From the NCBI GenBank assembly GCA_934660915.1, contig CAKUIF010000017.1, forward strand, positions 1-35,581: a stretch of DNA of 35,581 nt. Reading direction: 5' to 3'. The position numbers and the translations under genes were made by a program. Source of the DNA: an uncultured Olsenella sp. (GTDB lineage Bacteria > Actinomycetota > Coriobacteriia > Coriobacteriales > Atopobiaceae). Positions 1-8,144 of this stretch are shown here, in pieces. The notes under the pieces are model-generated. The model ran no database searches, was not told the origin of the DNA, and worked only from the letters and a program-made list of their open reading frames with translations. Numbering within the stretch: the stretch's first letter is position 1; each line of letters opens with the position of its first letter.

Positions 1-31
1 TGGGACAAAATCCCCCGTCCCTTTTGTCCCA
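1..31. repeat. 10-bp perfect inverted repeat ahead of the LacI-type gene
   Basis: TGGGACAAAA (1-10) is repeated in perfect inverse as TTTTGTCCCA (22-31), with an 11-nt C-rich loop. It ends 18 nt before the ATG at 50. It could be the tail of an upstream terminator, a palindromic intergenic repeat, or an operator. It does not match the GTAAnnCGnnTTAC operators found downstream of the regulator gene, so autoregulation through it is not supported. The element starts at the window edge and may be truncated. Confidence 0.6.
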
Positions 32-49
32 CCCGCCGAAAGGATTGGC

Positions 50-1072
50 ATGGCCAAGGTCACGCTCAAGGACATAGCGCGCGAGGTGGGCCTTTCGCCC
101 ACCGCCGTATCGCTCGTGCTCAACGACCGGCCGTGCAAGATCAGCGCCGAGAGCCGCGCCCGCATCAAGGAGGTCGCGCGCAAGAAGCGCTACATCCCCA
201 ACCAGATCGCGCGCAGCCTTGTCACGCAGCACTCCCAGACGCTCGGCCTCATCGTGCCCAACATCGAGTCGCGCTTCTTCTCGTCGCTTGCCCGCGCCCT
301 CGAGGTAGCCTGCCGCAAGAGGGGATACCTGCTGCTCATCACCAACTCCGACGACAGCTCCCACAATGACGCCGACCTCGTCCGCCTGCTCGTCAACCGC
401 GGCGTCGACGGCCTCTTTATCGTCGTTGCCGACGAGCTGCGCTACGCGAGCGGCCTCAAGTCGATCCTCGAGCAGCTGCCCGTTCCCTACGTGATGGTCG
501 ACCGCTTTATCGAGGGGCTCGACTGCGACCGCGTGGGCTTCAACAACGAGCAGGGCGGCTACCTGGCCACTTCTTATTTGCTCGGGCGCGGACACGAGCG
601 CATCGCCGCGATCATCAATAAAGAGTCGAACACCGGCCGCGCGCGCATGGCGGGCTACGAGCGCGCCCTGCGCGAGCACGGCATCGAGCCCGATCCCGAG
701 CTCGAGCTCCACAGCGCCTACTACATCGACGACGCCTTCGAGTCCTCGAAGGGTGTGCTCAAGTCGGACGCCACCGCGGTCTTCGCGAGCTCGGACAACA
801 TCGCGCTCGGCCTGCTCAAGCTGCTCTACGCCGAGGACCTGCGCGTGCCGCGCGACTACTCCGTCGTGAGCTACGACAACTCCGCCGCCGACACGCTCTT
901 CGAGCCTGCGCTCACCTCGATCGAGCAGAACTCGCGCGAGCTCGCCGCCGCGGCGCTCGAGCTCATGTTCGCGCGCCTGAAGGAGGACGCCGAATCGCGC
1001 GAGCGCGCCGCATCCGTCACAAAGATCCTGCGCCCCAAGGTCGTCGTCAAGGACTCCGTCCGCTGGCTTTAG
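50..1072 (+). CDS. LacI/GalR-family transcriptional regulator
   Basis: 340 residues, the normal length for the family. The N-terminus is a LacI-type helix-turn-helix (VTLKDIAREVGLSPTAVS, residues 4-21) followed by a hinge helix (NQIARSLV). The rest is a periplasmic-binding-protein-like effector domain starting near LGLIVPNIES, with the late family motif VVSYDNS around residue 281. An SD-like GAAAGGA lies before the ATG at 50. The protein should bind DNA as a dimer and release it on binding a sugar or sugar phosphate; the ligand cannot be read from sequence. It sits directly upstream of the phosphoketolase gene, and two CG-centred palindromes in the gap are typical LacI-family operators. I infer that it controls phosphoketolase expression. 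Confidence 0.93.
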   Translation: MAKVTLKDIAREVGLSPTAVSLVLNDRPCKISAESRARIKEVARKKRYIPNQIARSLVTQHSQTLGLIVPNIESRFFSSLARALEVACRKRGYLLLITNSDDSSHNDADLVRLLVNRGVDGLFIVVADELRYASGLKSILEQLPVPYVMVDRFIEGLDCDRVGFNNEQGGYLATSYLLGRGHERIAAIINKESNTGRARMAGYERALREHGIEPDPELELHSAYYIDDAFESSKGVLKSDATAVFASSDNIALGLLKLLYAEDLRVPRDYSVVSYDNSAADTLFEPALTSIEQNSRELAAAALELMFARLKEDAESRERAASVTKILRPKVVVKDSVRWL

Positions 1073-1160
1073 GCTCGCGCCCACACCGGTACGCCCAAGC
1101 GACGGCCCTGAGCAGGCAAGAAACCCGGGCACTTCTCATTTGTTTCCAAATGATTTCGAG

Positions 1161-1174
1161 GTAAAACGAATTAC
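1161..1174. promoter_or_regulatory. LacI-family operator 1 (GTAAnnCGnnTTAC)
   Basis: GTAAAACGAATTAC is a palindrome with a central CG, the hallmark of LacI/GalR operators. Its centre lies 31 bp from operator 2, about three helical turns, so two dimers could bind the same DNA face. A separate perfect palindrome (TCATTTG, tttc, CAAATGA) lies just upstream at 1136-1153 and may be a third site of another kind. Confidence 0.65.
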
Positions 1175-1187
1175 CTTTCAAATCTCG

Positions 1188-1216
1188 CAAAGTAAAGCGT
1201 TTTACCCTTCTATACT
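1188..1216 (+). promoter_or_regulatory. Probable phosphoketolase promoter
   Basis: The -10 hexamer TATACT is at 1211-1216. The expected -35 position (about 1188-1193) has no good match to TTGACA and overlaps operator 2. Transcription would start near 1223, giving a leader of about 55 nt that ends in the strong SD AGGAGG before the ATG at 1279. Confidence 0.5.
1192..1205. promoter_or_regulatory. LacI-family operator 2 (GTAAnnCGnnTTAC)
   Basis: GTAAAGCGTTTTAC shares the pattern GTAA-nn-CG-nn-TTAC with the site at 1161. It ends 5 bp before a TATACT -10 hexamer at 1211, so a bound repressor would cover the -35/spacer region of the phosphoketolase promoter. Confidence 0.68.
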
Positions 1217-1278
1217 CCAAACCAGTTCACAAACCCCCGGAATCAGCTCCGGGGGAACTCGATCTAGGAGGATCAAGC

Positions 1279-3783
1279 ATGGCACAGCCCGTTATCGGCA
1301 CTCCGTGGCAGAAGCTCGACCACGCCGTTCCCGAGGAGGAGCTCGAGGGCGTCGAGAAGTACTGGCGCGCTTCCAACTACCTCTCCGTCGGTCAGATCTA
1401 CCTTCGCTCCAACCCGCTGATGAAGAAGGACTTCGTCGACGAGAAGACCGGCGAGACCCGCGACTTCGGCCGCGCCGACGTCAAGCACCGCCTCGTCGGC
1501 CACTGGGGCACCACCCCGGGCGTGAACTTCCTCTTTGGCCACGTCAACCGCCTCATCGCCGACCACCAGCAGAACGCCGTCTTCCTCATGGGCCCTGGTC
1601 ACGGCGGCCCCGCCGGCACCTCCCAGTCCCTGCTCGACGGCACCTACCGTGAGGTCCGCCCCGACATCACCGACGACGAGGCCGGCCTGCAGAAGTTCTT
1701 CCGCCAGTTCTCCTACCCCGGCGGCATCCCTTCTCACTTCGCCCCTGAGACCCCCGGCTCCATCCACGAGGGCGGCGAGCTCGGCTACACCCTGTCCCAC
1801 GCCTACGGCGCCGTCATGGACAACCCCTCCCTGCTGGCCGTGGCCGTGGTGGGCGACGGCGAGTCCGAGACCGGCCCGCTTGCCACCTCTTGGCAGTCCA
1901 ACAAGCTCGTGAACCCCAAGACCGACGGCATCGTCCTGCCGATCCTGCACCTCAACGGCTACAAGATCGCCAACCCGACGATCCTCGCCCGCATCTCCGA
2001 CACCGAGCTCGCCGAGTTCTTCGAGGGCATGGGCTATGAGCCGCACTTCTTTGTCGCCGGCTTCGACAACGAGTCCCACGCCTCCATCCACCGTCGTTTC
2101 GCCAACCTCCTCGAGGAGGTCTTCGACGAGATCTGCGACATCAAGGCCTGCGCCGAGGAGGGCGACGAGACCCGTCCCGTCTACCCGATGATCATCTTCC
2201 GCACCCCCAAGGGCTGGACGTGCCCCAAGCACATCGACGGCAAGAAGACCGAGGGCTCTTGGCGTGCCCACCAGGTGCCGCTGGCTTCCGCCAAGGACAC
2301 TCACGAGCACTTCCGCGTGCTCCGCAGCTGGCTGCGCTCCTACAAGCCCGAGGAGCTCTTCACCCCGGAGGGCCAGATCCGTCCCGAGGTCACCGCGTTC
2401 ATGCCTAAGGGCGACCTGCGCATCGGCGCCAACCCCAACGCCAACGGCGGCAAGGTCCTCCAGAAGCTCGACCTCCCCGACATCCACGCCCACGAGGTGC
2501 CGGTCGCCGAGAAGGGCCACGGCTGGGGCGCTACCGAGGCTGCCCGCGTCTTCGGCGCCTACACCGCCGACGTCCTCGCCAAGAACGACAACTTCCGCAT
2601 CTTCGGCCCGGACGAGACCGCTTCCAACCGTCTGCAGGACGCCTATAAGTACACCAACAAGCAGTGGGAGGGCGGCTACTACGCCGACGGCGACAACGAC
2701 GACCTCCTCTATCCGTCCGGCAAGGTCGTCGAGCAGCTCTCCGAGCACCAGTGCGAGGGCTTCCTCGAGGGCTATGTCCTGACCGGCCGCACCGGCGTGT
2801 GGAGCTCCTACGAGTCCTTCGTCCACGTCGTCGACTCCATGGTCAACCAGCACTGCAAGTGGCTTGAGGCCACCGTGCGCGAGATTCCTTGGCGCGCCCC
2901 GATCGCCGGCCTCAACATCCTGCTCTCCAGCCACGTCTGGCGTCAGGACCACAATGGCTTCTCTCACCAGGACCCGGGCTTCGTCGACCTGCTGCTCAAC
3001 AAGGCCAACGACACCCACGTCGTCAACGCCTACTACCCCTGTGACGCCAACATGGCCCTCGCCGTCGCCGAGAAGTGCTACACCTCGACCAACTGCGTGA
3101 ACGCCATCTTCTGCGGCAAGCAGCCGGCCCCGACCTTCATCACCGTCGACGACGCCAAGGCCGAGCTGGCCGAGGGTGTGGCCGAGTGGAAGTGGGCTTC
3201 TTCTGCCGACTCCATCGATGACGCCGACCTCGTGATCGCCACCTGCGGCGACGTCCCGACCCTTGAGGCCCTCGCCGCCCTCGACATGCTGAAGAAGCTC
3301 GGCGTCAAGGCCACCTTCGTCAACGTCGTCGACCTGCTCAAGATTCAGAACGCGAGCGAGAACGACCAGGCCATCTCCGACGAGCGCTTCGAGGAGCTCT
3401 TCGGCCACAACAAGCCGGTCCTCTTTGCCTTCCACGCCTACGCGGGCACCATCCGTCGCCTGATCTGGGACCGTCCCAACCACGACAACTTCCGCGTCCA
3501 CGGCTACGAGGAGAAGGGCTCCACGACCACGCCGTTCGACATGCTGCGCCTCAACAACATGGACCGCTGGGCCCTTGCCGCCGACGCGCTGCGCCTCGTC
3601 GACGCCCAGAAGTTCGCCGGCCAGATCGACGAGTGGGAGCAGTTCCGCCTCGACGCCTTCAAGTTCGCGTGCGATGAGGGCTACGATCACCCCGACTTCA
3701 CCGGCTGGGTGTGGCCTGACGCCGCTGCCGCTTCTGAGGGTCAGCTCTCCGCAACCCAGATGACCGCGGGCGACAACGAGTAA
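1279..3783 (+). CDS. xfp: Xylulose-5-phosphate/fructose-6-phosphate phosphoketolase
   Basis: 834 residues, full length for the family (about 790-830). Thiamine-diphosphate enzyme of the phosphoketolase (bifid-shunt type) pathway. It splits xylulose 5-phosphate, and often fructose 6-phosphate, with phosphate to give acetyl phosphate plus glyceraldehyde 3-phosphate or erythrose 4-phosphate. Visible motifs are HVNRLIADHQQ, GPGHGGP near residue 110, the TPP/Mg motif GDGESETGP near 195, and WRQDHNGFSHQDPGF in the second half. The SD AGGAGG lies 8 nt before the ATG. The gene is monocistronic: it has its own promoter with two LacI-type operators and a GC-rich terminator behind it. Whether it prefers the C5 or C6 substrate cannot be told from sequence. 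Confidence 0.96.
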   Translation: MAQPVIGTPWQKLDHAVPEEELEGVEKYWRASNYLSVGQIYLRSNPLMKKDFVDEKTGETRDFGRADVKHRLVGHWGTTPGVNFLFGHVNRLIADHQQNAVFLMGPGHGGPAGTSQSLLDGTYREVRPDITDDEAGLQKFFRQFSYPGGIPSHFAPETPGSIHEGGELGYTLSHAYGAVMDNPSLLAVAVVGDGESETGPLATSWQSNKLVNPKTDGIVLPILHLNGYKIANPTILARISDTELAEFFEGMGYEPHFFVAGFDNESHASIHRRFANLLEEVFDEICDIKACAEEGDETRPVYPMIIFRTPKGWTCPKHIDGKKTEGSWRAHQVPLASAKDTHEHFRVLRSWLRSYKPEELFTPEGQIRPEVTAFMPKGDLRIGANPNANGGKVLQKLDLPDIHAHEVPVAEKGHGWGATEAARVFGAYTADVLAKNDNFRIFGPDETASNRLQDAYKYTNKQWEGGYYADGDNDDLLYPSGKVVEQLSEHQCEGFLEGYVLTGRTGVWSSYESFVHVVDSMVNQHCKWLEATVREIPWRAPIAGLNILLSSHVWRQDHNGFSHQDPGFVDLLLNKANDTHVVNAYYPCDANMALAVAEKCYTSTNCVNAIFCGKQPAPTFITVDDAKAELAEGVAEWKWASSADSIDDADLVIATCGDVPTLEALAALDMLKKLGVKATFVNVVDLLKIQNASENDQAISDERFEELFGHNKPVLFAFHAYAGTIRRLIWDRPNHDNFRVHGYEEKGSTTTPFDMLRLNNMDRWALAADALRLVDAQKFAGQIDEWEQFRLDAFKFACDEGYDHPDFTGWVWPDAAAASEGQLSATQMTAGDNE

Positions 3784-3813
3784 ATCCTCCCAGTACTCAC
3801 GCGCTCGAGTCTT

Positions 3814-3855
3814 GCGCCCCGGCGCCGCGAATCCCGCGGTTCCGGGGCGCTTCTT
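3814..3855 (+). terminator. Rho-independent terminator of the phosphoketolase gene
   Basis: The stem GCGCCCCGG (3814-3822) pairs with CCGGGGCGC (3842-3850) and is followed by TTCTT. It lies 31 nt after the stop codon. Confidence 0.7.
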
Positions 3856-3861
3856 AGCAGC

Positions 3862-3923
3862 GTGAACAGGGGACGTACCCCCGTTCACGTACAAGCGTGA
3901 ACGGGGCTACGTCCCCTGTTCAC
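3862..3923. repeat. Long near-perfect hairpin, 28-bp arms
   Basis: The arm at 3862-3889 begins GTGAACAGGGGACGTA and its inverse at 3896-3923 ends TACGTCCCCTGTTCAC. The arms are complementary at 27 of 28 positions around a 6-nt loop. Shorter copies of TGTTCAC follow at once (3924-3930). There is no T-run, so it is not a standard terminator. It resembles a palindromic intergenic repeat and lies just before the tmRNA promoter region. Confidence 0.75.
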
Positions 3924-3955
3924 TGTTCACGCTGTTCATTCGCACGGGCTTTGGG

Positions 3956-3961
3956 TACAAT
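3956..3961 (+). promoter_or_regulatory. Candidate -10 of the ssrA promoter
   Basis: TACAAT, preceded by GGG, lies 72 nt before the mature tmRNA 5' end, which fits a processed leader. The -35 is poor (TGTTCA at 17-bp spacing). A TTGACA at 3991-3996 has no -10 partner at normal spacing. Confidence 0.35.
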
Positions 3962-4032
3962 TCCAAAAGCGCCGCGCAAGCGGCCGAATCTTGACATTCG
4001 CATCATGGTGGCATCGTCCCCATTCCCACCGT

Positions 4033-4398
4033 GGGGGTGACTGGTTTCGACAGGGTGGGCCTGAGATGGGCAGCAGGCCGTGGTCTCCTCGCCACGTTAA
4101 ACAGGGGAACCGTCAAATTGAATTGACGACACTTATTCTTACGAGCCTCTGGCTCTCGCTGCTTAATTAAATAGCGGCGCGTCAATGCGGGGATCGCTCC
4201 CGTTTTCGCGGCGACGTCATTTTAGGGAGATGCTTGCTTGGACGTAGCTGGTATGCCAAGCAAAAAGACTGAACCAACTGGGTCGCCAAGCGCGGGTTGA
4301 CGGGTGCGCGGCGGCCAAGACTTAACCGGCAACTGAGCCTGGAGACACCTATCAGGGGCTTGCTTTGGACCGGAGTTCGATTCTCCGCACCTCCACCA
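4033..4398 (+). ncRNA. ssrA: tmRNA (transfer-messenger RNA), one-piece form
   Basis: 366 nt. The 5' end GGGGGTGACTGGTTTCGACA is the conserved tmRNA start, and the 3' end GTTCGATTCTCCGCACCTCC plus ACCA gives the T-arm and acceptor with an encoded CCA. The 5' GGGGGTG pairs with 3' CACCTCC to form the acceptor stem. The tag ORF, read in the frame ending at the TAA of 4164-4166, most likely runs from GAC at 4125 and encodes DDTYSYEPLALAA. The -ALAA end is the usual degradation signal. The resume codon is inferred, not proven. Function: rescue of stalled ribosomes with SmpB. A terminator follows directly. Confidence 0.96.
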
Positions 4399-4408
4399 TA
4401 GGCGAATC

Positions 4409-4455
4409 GCGAGGGCCCGCTTTCCGAATAGGGGAGCGGGCCCTCGCTTGTTTTG
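4409..4455 (+). terminator. Rho-independent terminator of ssrA
   Basis: A 13-bp perfect stem, GCGAGGGCCCGCT (4409-4421) with AGCGGGCCCTCGC (4435-4447), is followed by TTGTTTT. It lies 11 nt after the tmRNA CCA. Confidence 0.9.
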
Positions 4456-4521
4456 GGGTATAGAGAGTGTGTTGCGCGCAAAGAAACCCCAGTACAAAGA
4501 AGTGCCCGACGGGAGCCGACC

Positions 4522-5436
4522 ATGACTCAGAAAACCCAGTCCTACAGCCAGGCGACGGACACCCCCGCGCTCGTCCTCGAGGGCGGCGGCTTTCGCGGCA
4601 TGTTCACCTCCGGCGTGCTCGACGTGCTCATGGAGCGCGGGCTCACGGGCTTCTCGAGCGTGTGGGGCGTCTCGGCCGGCGCGATGAACGCGGTGAGCTT
4701 CAAGAGCGGCCAGATCGGCCGCACCATGCGCATCATGCTCGCGTATCGCGATGACAAACGCTTCATGAGCTACCTCTCGTTCGCAAAGACGGGCGACATC
4801 GCCGGAGGCGAGTTCGTCTACGAGACCGTCCAGGAGGAGCTCGACCCCTGCGACAACGACGCCTTTGAGGAAAACCCGATGCCGATGTACGCGGTGGTCT
4901 CCAACGTGACCTTCGGCACCCCGGATTACCTGCGCATCCGCAAGCTCCCCGAAGACGCGGTCAAGGTGCGCGCGTCGGCTTCGCTGCCTGGGGTCTCGCG
5001 CACGCTTTTGATCGACGGACAGCGCTACCTCGACGGCGGCACCACCGACTCGATCCCCTTTGCATGCGCCATGGGCTTGCCCGGCGCCCGTCACATCGAC
5101 GACTACGTGCCGGCAAACCGTGCGATCGTCGTGCTCACGCAGGACCGCAGCTACGTGAAGGGGTCCTCGAGCGAGACCCTGGCCCTGCGCTCGCACCGCT
5201 ACGACGAGTTCCCGTACTACATCGAGGCCCTGCGCTCGCGCGGGCCGCGCTACAACGCCTGCCGCGAGCAGCTCTGGGAGCTCGAGCAAGAAGGACGCTG
5301 CCTCGTCATCGCGCCCGAGAAGCCCGTCGAGGTCGGCGTCATGGAGACAGCGGGCGGGCCGCTGCTCGACCTCTACCTCCAGGGCCGGCGCCAGGCCGAG
5401 GCCCGTCTTGCCGAGATCGACGCCTTCCTCCAGTAA
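4522..5436 (+). CDS. Patatin-like phospholipase family protein (YjjU-like)
   Basis: 304 residues from the ATG at 4522. This start is preferred over the in-frame ATG at 4453, which falls inside the ssrA terminator, and a GGGAG SD lies just upstream of 4522. Patatin-fold Ser-Asp hydrolase: oxyanion loop GGGFRGMF (residues 21-28), nucleophile elbow GVSAG with Ser51, and catalytic Asp in DGG near residue 171. The overall arrangement resembles the E. coli YjjU group. No signal peptide or membrane segment is visible, so it should be a cytoplasmic or peripheral lipid acyl hydrolase. The natural substrate is unknown. It stands alone between the tmRNA and the L13 operon. Confidence 0.88.
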   Translation: MTQKTQSYSQATDTPALVLEGGGFRGMFTSGVLDVLMERGLTGFSSVWGVSAGAMNAVSFKSGQIGRTMRIMLAYRDDKRFMSYLSFAKTGDIAGGEFVYETVQEELDPCDNDAFEENPMPMYAVVSNVTFGTPDYLRIRKLPEDAVKVRASASLPGVSRTLLIDGQRYLDGGTTDSIPFACAMGLPGARHIDDYVPANRAIVVLTQDRSYVKGSSSETLALRSHRYDEFPYYIEALRSRGPRYNACREQLWELEQEGRCLVIAPEKPVEVGVMETAGGPLLDLYLQGRRQAEARLAEIDAFLQ

Positions 5437-5450
5437 CCTGCTTTTTCAGC

Positions 5451-5474
5451 CTGTCTGATTTGGCAGCGTTTTTT
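5451..5474 (+). terminator. Weak putative terminator after the patatin gene
   Basis: CTGTC (5451-5455) pairs with GGCAG (5462-5466), including one G-U pair, and is followed by CG and six T. The stem is short, so efficiency is doubtful. Confidence 0.4.
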
Positions 5475-5580
5475 GCCTGGCTGGATGAGGGACCCCGACC
5501 CGGCGGCCGGCGGGTATTTGCACATCTTGTGACGGCGCCGCCCACGGAAAATTCATCTCCCCACACGACCTGCGGTGACG

Positions 5581-5586
5581 TACAAT
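5581..5586 (+). promoter_or_regulatory. Candidate -10 of the rplM-rpsI promoter
   Basis: TACAAT (5581-5586) is about 100 nt upstream of rplM. No convincing -35 is seen 16-18 bp before it. The leader that follows contains a small perfect hairpin (CGGTTT 5641-5646 with AAACCG 5653-5658) between the promoter and the SD. It may be a ribosomal-protein leader, but no known L13-leader consensus could be confirmed by eye. Confidence 0.4.
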
Positions 5587-5687
5587 TTACAAGCTTTGTC
5601 TACAGAGCCCCGTAATCTCTGAAAAGAACAAGCATCTCGTCGGTTTGTCCAGAAACCGTCGAACCGTAAGCACGTAGGAGGAGTCAA

Positions 5688-6128
5688 GTGAAGAAGTCGA
5701 CTCAGTTCGCCAAGGCCGGCGAAGTCGAGCGTAAGTGGGTGCTTATCGACGCTGAGGGCGCGACCCTCGGTCGTCTTGCGACCACCGCTGCCATGTATCT
5801 GCGTGGCAAGAACAAGCCGCAGTTCACCCCGAACGCCGACACCGGTGACTTCGTCGTCGTCGTGAACGCCGACAAGGTCATCCTCACCGGCAACAAGATG
5901 GACCAGAAGCGCTACTGGCGCCACTCCGGTTATCTCGGCGGCCTTAAGTTCGAGAGCTTCAAGGAGGCCATGGAGAAGCACCCCGAGCGCGTCATCGAGC
6001 ACGCCGTCAAGGGCATGCTCCCCAAGACCACGCTCGGCCGCGCCCAGGGCATGAAGCTCAAGGTGTACGCCGGTCCCGAGCACCCGCACGCCGCCCAGAA
6101 CCCCGTGAAGATCGATTGGAGGGCCTAA
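5688..6128 (+). CDS. rplM: 50S ribosomal protein L13
   Basis: 146 residues, normal for bacterial L13. Family motifs: KWVLIDAEGATLGRLAT (residues 17-33), YLRGKNKP and the C-terminal MLPKTTLGRAQG. GTG start at 5688 with the strong SD AGGAGGAG about 7 nt before it. A 23S rRNA-binding protein that acts early in 50S assembly. It is first in the conserved rplM-rpsI pair; the rpsI SD (GGAGG) lies within its last codons. Confidence 0.98.
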   Translation: MKKSTQFAKAGEVERKWVLIDAEGATLGRLATTAAMYLRGKNKPQFTPNADTGDFVVVVNADKVILTGNKMDQKRYWRHSGYLGGLKFESFKEAMEKHPERVIEHAVKGMLPKTTLGRAQGMKLKVYAGPEHPHAAQNPVKIDWRA

Positions 6129-6130
6129 AC

Positions 6131-6526
<396 letters not shown>

Positions 6527-6555
6527 GGCTTTCGAGCGCCTTATTTGCTCCACGA

Positions 6556-6588
6556 GGGCCTGTCGAGTTTCTCGGCAGGCCCTTTTTT
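6556..6588 (+). terminator. Rho-independent terminator of rplM-rpsI
   Basis: GGGCCTGTCGAG pairs with CTCGGCAGGCCC (one G-U type mismatch) around a short loop, followed by six T (6583-6588). Confidence 0.92.
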
Positions 6589-6671
6589 GTTAGCCTCGAC
6601 TGGTTACACTGTTTACAGACCAGTACACGCGAGGCCGGCTGTGCGCCGGCAGACGCGAGAAGGGACAGCGC

Positions 6672-8009
6672 ATGAAATACTTCGGCACCGATGGCTTCCG
6701 TGGCCGCGCCAACGAAGGTTTGAACGTCGAGCACGCATACAAGATCGGCCGCTACGTCGGCTGGTACTACGGCAAGCGCCAGGGCAAGAAGGCCCGCGTC
6801 ATCCTTGGCAAGGACACGCGCCGCTCCAGCTATATGTTCGAGTCCGCCATCGTCTCGGGCCTCGTCGCTTCCGGCGCCGACGCGTACATGCTCCACGTCA
6901 TCCCGACCCCCGGCGTATCGTACGAGGTCGTCGACGGCGCCTTCGACTGCGGCATCATGATCACAGCCTCGCACAACCCCTATACCGACAACGGCATCAA
7001 GCTCGTCAACCGCGACGGCTTCAAGATGGACGAGGACGTCCTCGAGCTCATCGAGGACTACATCGACGGCAAGTCCGAGGTTCCTCTTGCCACCGGCGAC
7101 TCGATCGGATGCACGGTCGACTACATGCAGGGCCGCAACCGCTATATCTCGAGCCTCATCGCCAGCTGCGGGTTCTCGCTCCAGGGCTTGAAGATCGGCC
7201 TCGACTGCGCCAACGGCTCCGCCTCCTCGGTCGCCCGCCCCGTCTTTGACGCCATGGGCGCCGAGACTCACGTGATCAATAACTCGCCCAACGGCTTCAA
7301 CATCAACGTCGACTGCGGCAGCACCCACATCGAGCAGCTCCAGCGCTTCGTCGTGCAGAACGGCCTCGACGTGGGCTTTGCCTATGACGGCGATGCCGAC
7401 CGTTGCCTGGCGGTTGACGAGCGCGGCCACGTGGTCGACGGCGACCTCATCCTCTACGTCTGCGGCTGCTACATGAACAAGCACGGTCGCCTGGCCAAGT
7501 CCACCGTCGTCCCCACCGTCATGAGCAACTTCGGCCTGTTCAAGGCCTTCGACGCCGCGGGCATTTCTTACGAGAAGACCGACGTGGGCGACAAGAACGT
7601 CTACGCCTGCATGCGCGAGAACGGTTATACCCTGGGCGGCGAGCAGTCCGGCCACATCATCTTCTCGGACCTCGAGAAGACCGGCGACGGCATCATGACC
7701 TCGCTGCGCATCATGGAGGTCCTGCGCGGCGAGCGCGAGAAGCTCTCTGAGCTCACCCGCCCCGTCAAGCTCTACCCGCAGCAGCTCGACAACGTCCGCG
7801 TTACCGATAAGAACGCTGCGATGAACGCGCCCGAGGTCACCTCCGCCATCGCGAAGGCCGAGCAGTTCCTCGAGGGCAACGGCCGCGTGCTCGTGCGCGC
7901 CTCCGGCACCGAGCCGCTCGTCCGCGTGCTCGCCGAGGCCCCCGACGAGAAGCTCTGCGCCGAGGCCAACCAGATTGTTATTGCTGCGCTCGAGCCGTAT
8001 AAGGCCTAA
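6672..8009 (+). CDS. glmM: Phosphoglucosamine mutase
   Basis: 445 residues, typical length. It converts glucosamine 6-phosphate to glucosamine 1-phosphate, leading to UDP-GlcNAc for peptidoglycan. It starts with the GlmM signature KYFGTDGFRGRAN. The phosphoserine loop is TASHNPYTDNGIK with the active Ser near residue 100. The metal loop DGDADRC is near 238, the sugar-binding loop is GGEQSGH, and the phosphate-binding loop RASGTEPLVRV is near the end. The GFRG/GEQSGH combination marks GlmM rather than PGM/ManB. An SD-like GAAGGGA precedes the ATG. It stands alone between the rpsI terminator and a GC-rich hairpin at 8052. Confidence 0.96.
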   Translation: MKYFGTDGFRGRANEGLNVEHAYKIGRYVGWYYGKRQGKKARVILGKDTRRSSYMFESAIVSGLVASGADAYMLHVIPTPGVSYEVVDGAFDCGIMITASHNPYTDNGIKLVNRDGFKMDEDVLELIEDYIDGKSEVPLATGDSIGCTVDYMQGRNRYISSLIASCGFSLQGLKIGLDCANGSASSVARPVFDAMGAETHVINNSPNGFNINVDCGSTHIEQLQRFVVQNGLDVGFAYDGDADRCLAVDERGHVVDGDLILYVCGCYMNKHGRLAKSTVVPTVMSNFGLFKAFDAAGISYEKTDVGDKNVYACMRENGYTLGGEQSGHIIFSDLEKTGDGIMTSLRIMEVLRGEREKLSELTRPVKLYPQQLDNVRVTDKNAAMNAPEVTSAIAKAEQFLEGNGRVLVRASGTEPLVRVLAEAPDEKLCAEANQIVIAALEPYKA

Positions 8010-8051
8010 CGTCGCGGTCTCGCACTGGTAGAATTCATAAGGTTAAGAAGG

Positions 8052-8082
8052 GCGCGCGCCGGGCATCCTCGGCGCGCGCTTT
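8052..8082 (+). terminator. GC-rich hairpin, probable glmM terminator
   Basis: GCGCGCGCC (8052-8060) pairs perfectly with GGCGCGCGC (8071-8079), followed by only TTT. A TAGAAT hexamer at 8029-8034 just before it could be a -10, in which case the hairpin would sit in the acpS leader. Confidence 0.5.
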
Positions 8083-8144
8083 GCACGCATTGGACGTGGG
8101 CGGCGCCATGCCGCCGCACGCGGGAAGCAAAGGAGGCGGGGCCA

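Noticed and set aside
1273..3894. 873-residue - strand open frame antisense to the phosphoketolase gene
   Set aside because: It is a GC-skew shadow of a well-supported gene. The Val/Gly/Leu/Asp-rich translation has no domains.
5587..5687. Known L13 ribosomal leader
   Set aside because: A small hairpin is present, but I could not match a known leader consensus by eye.
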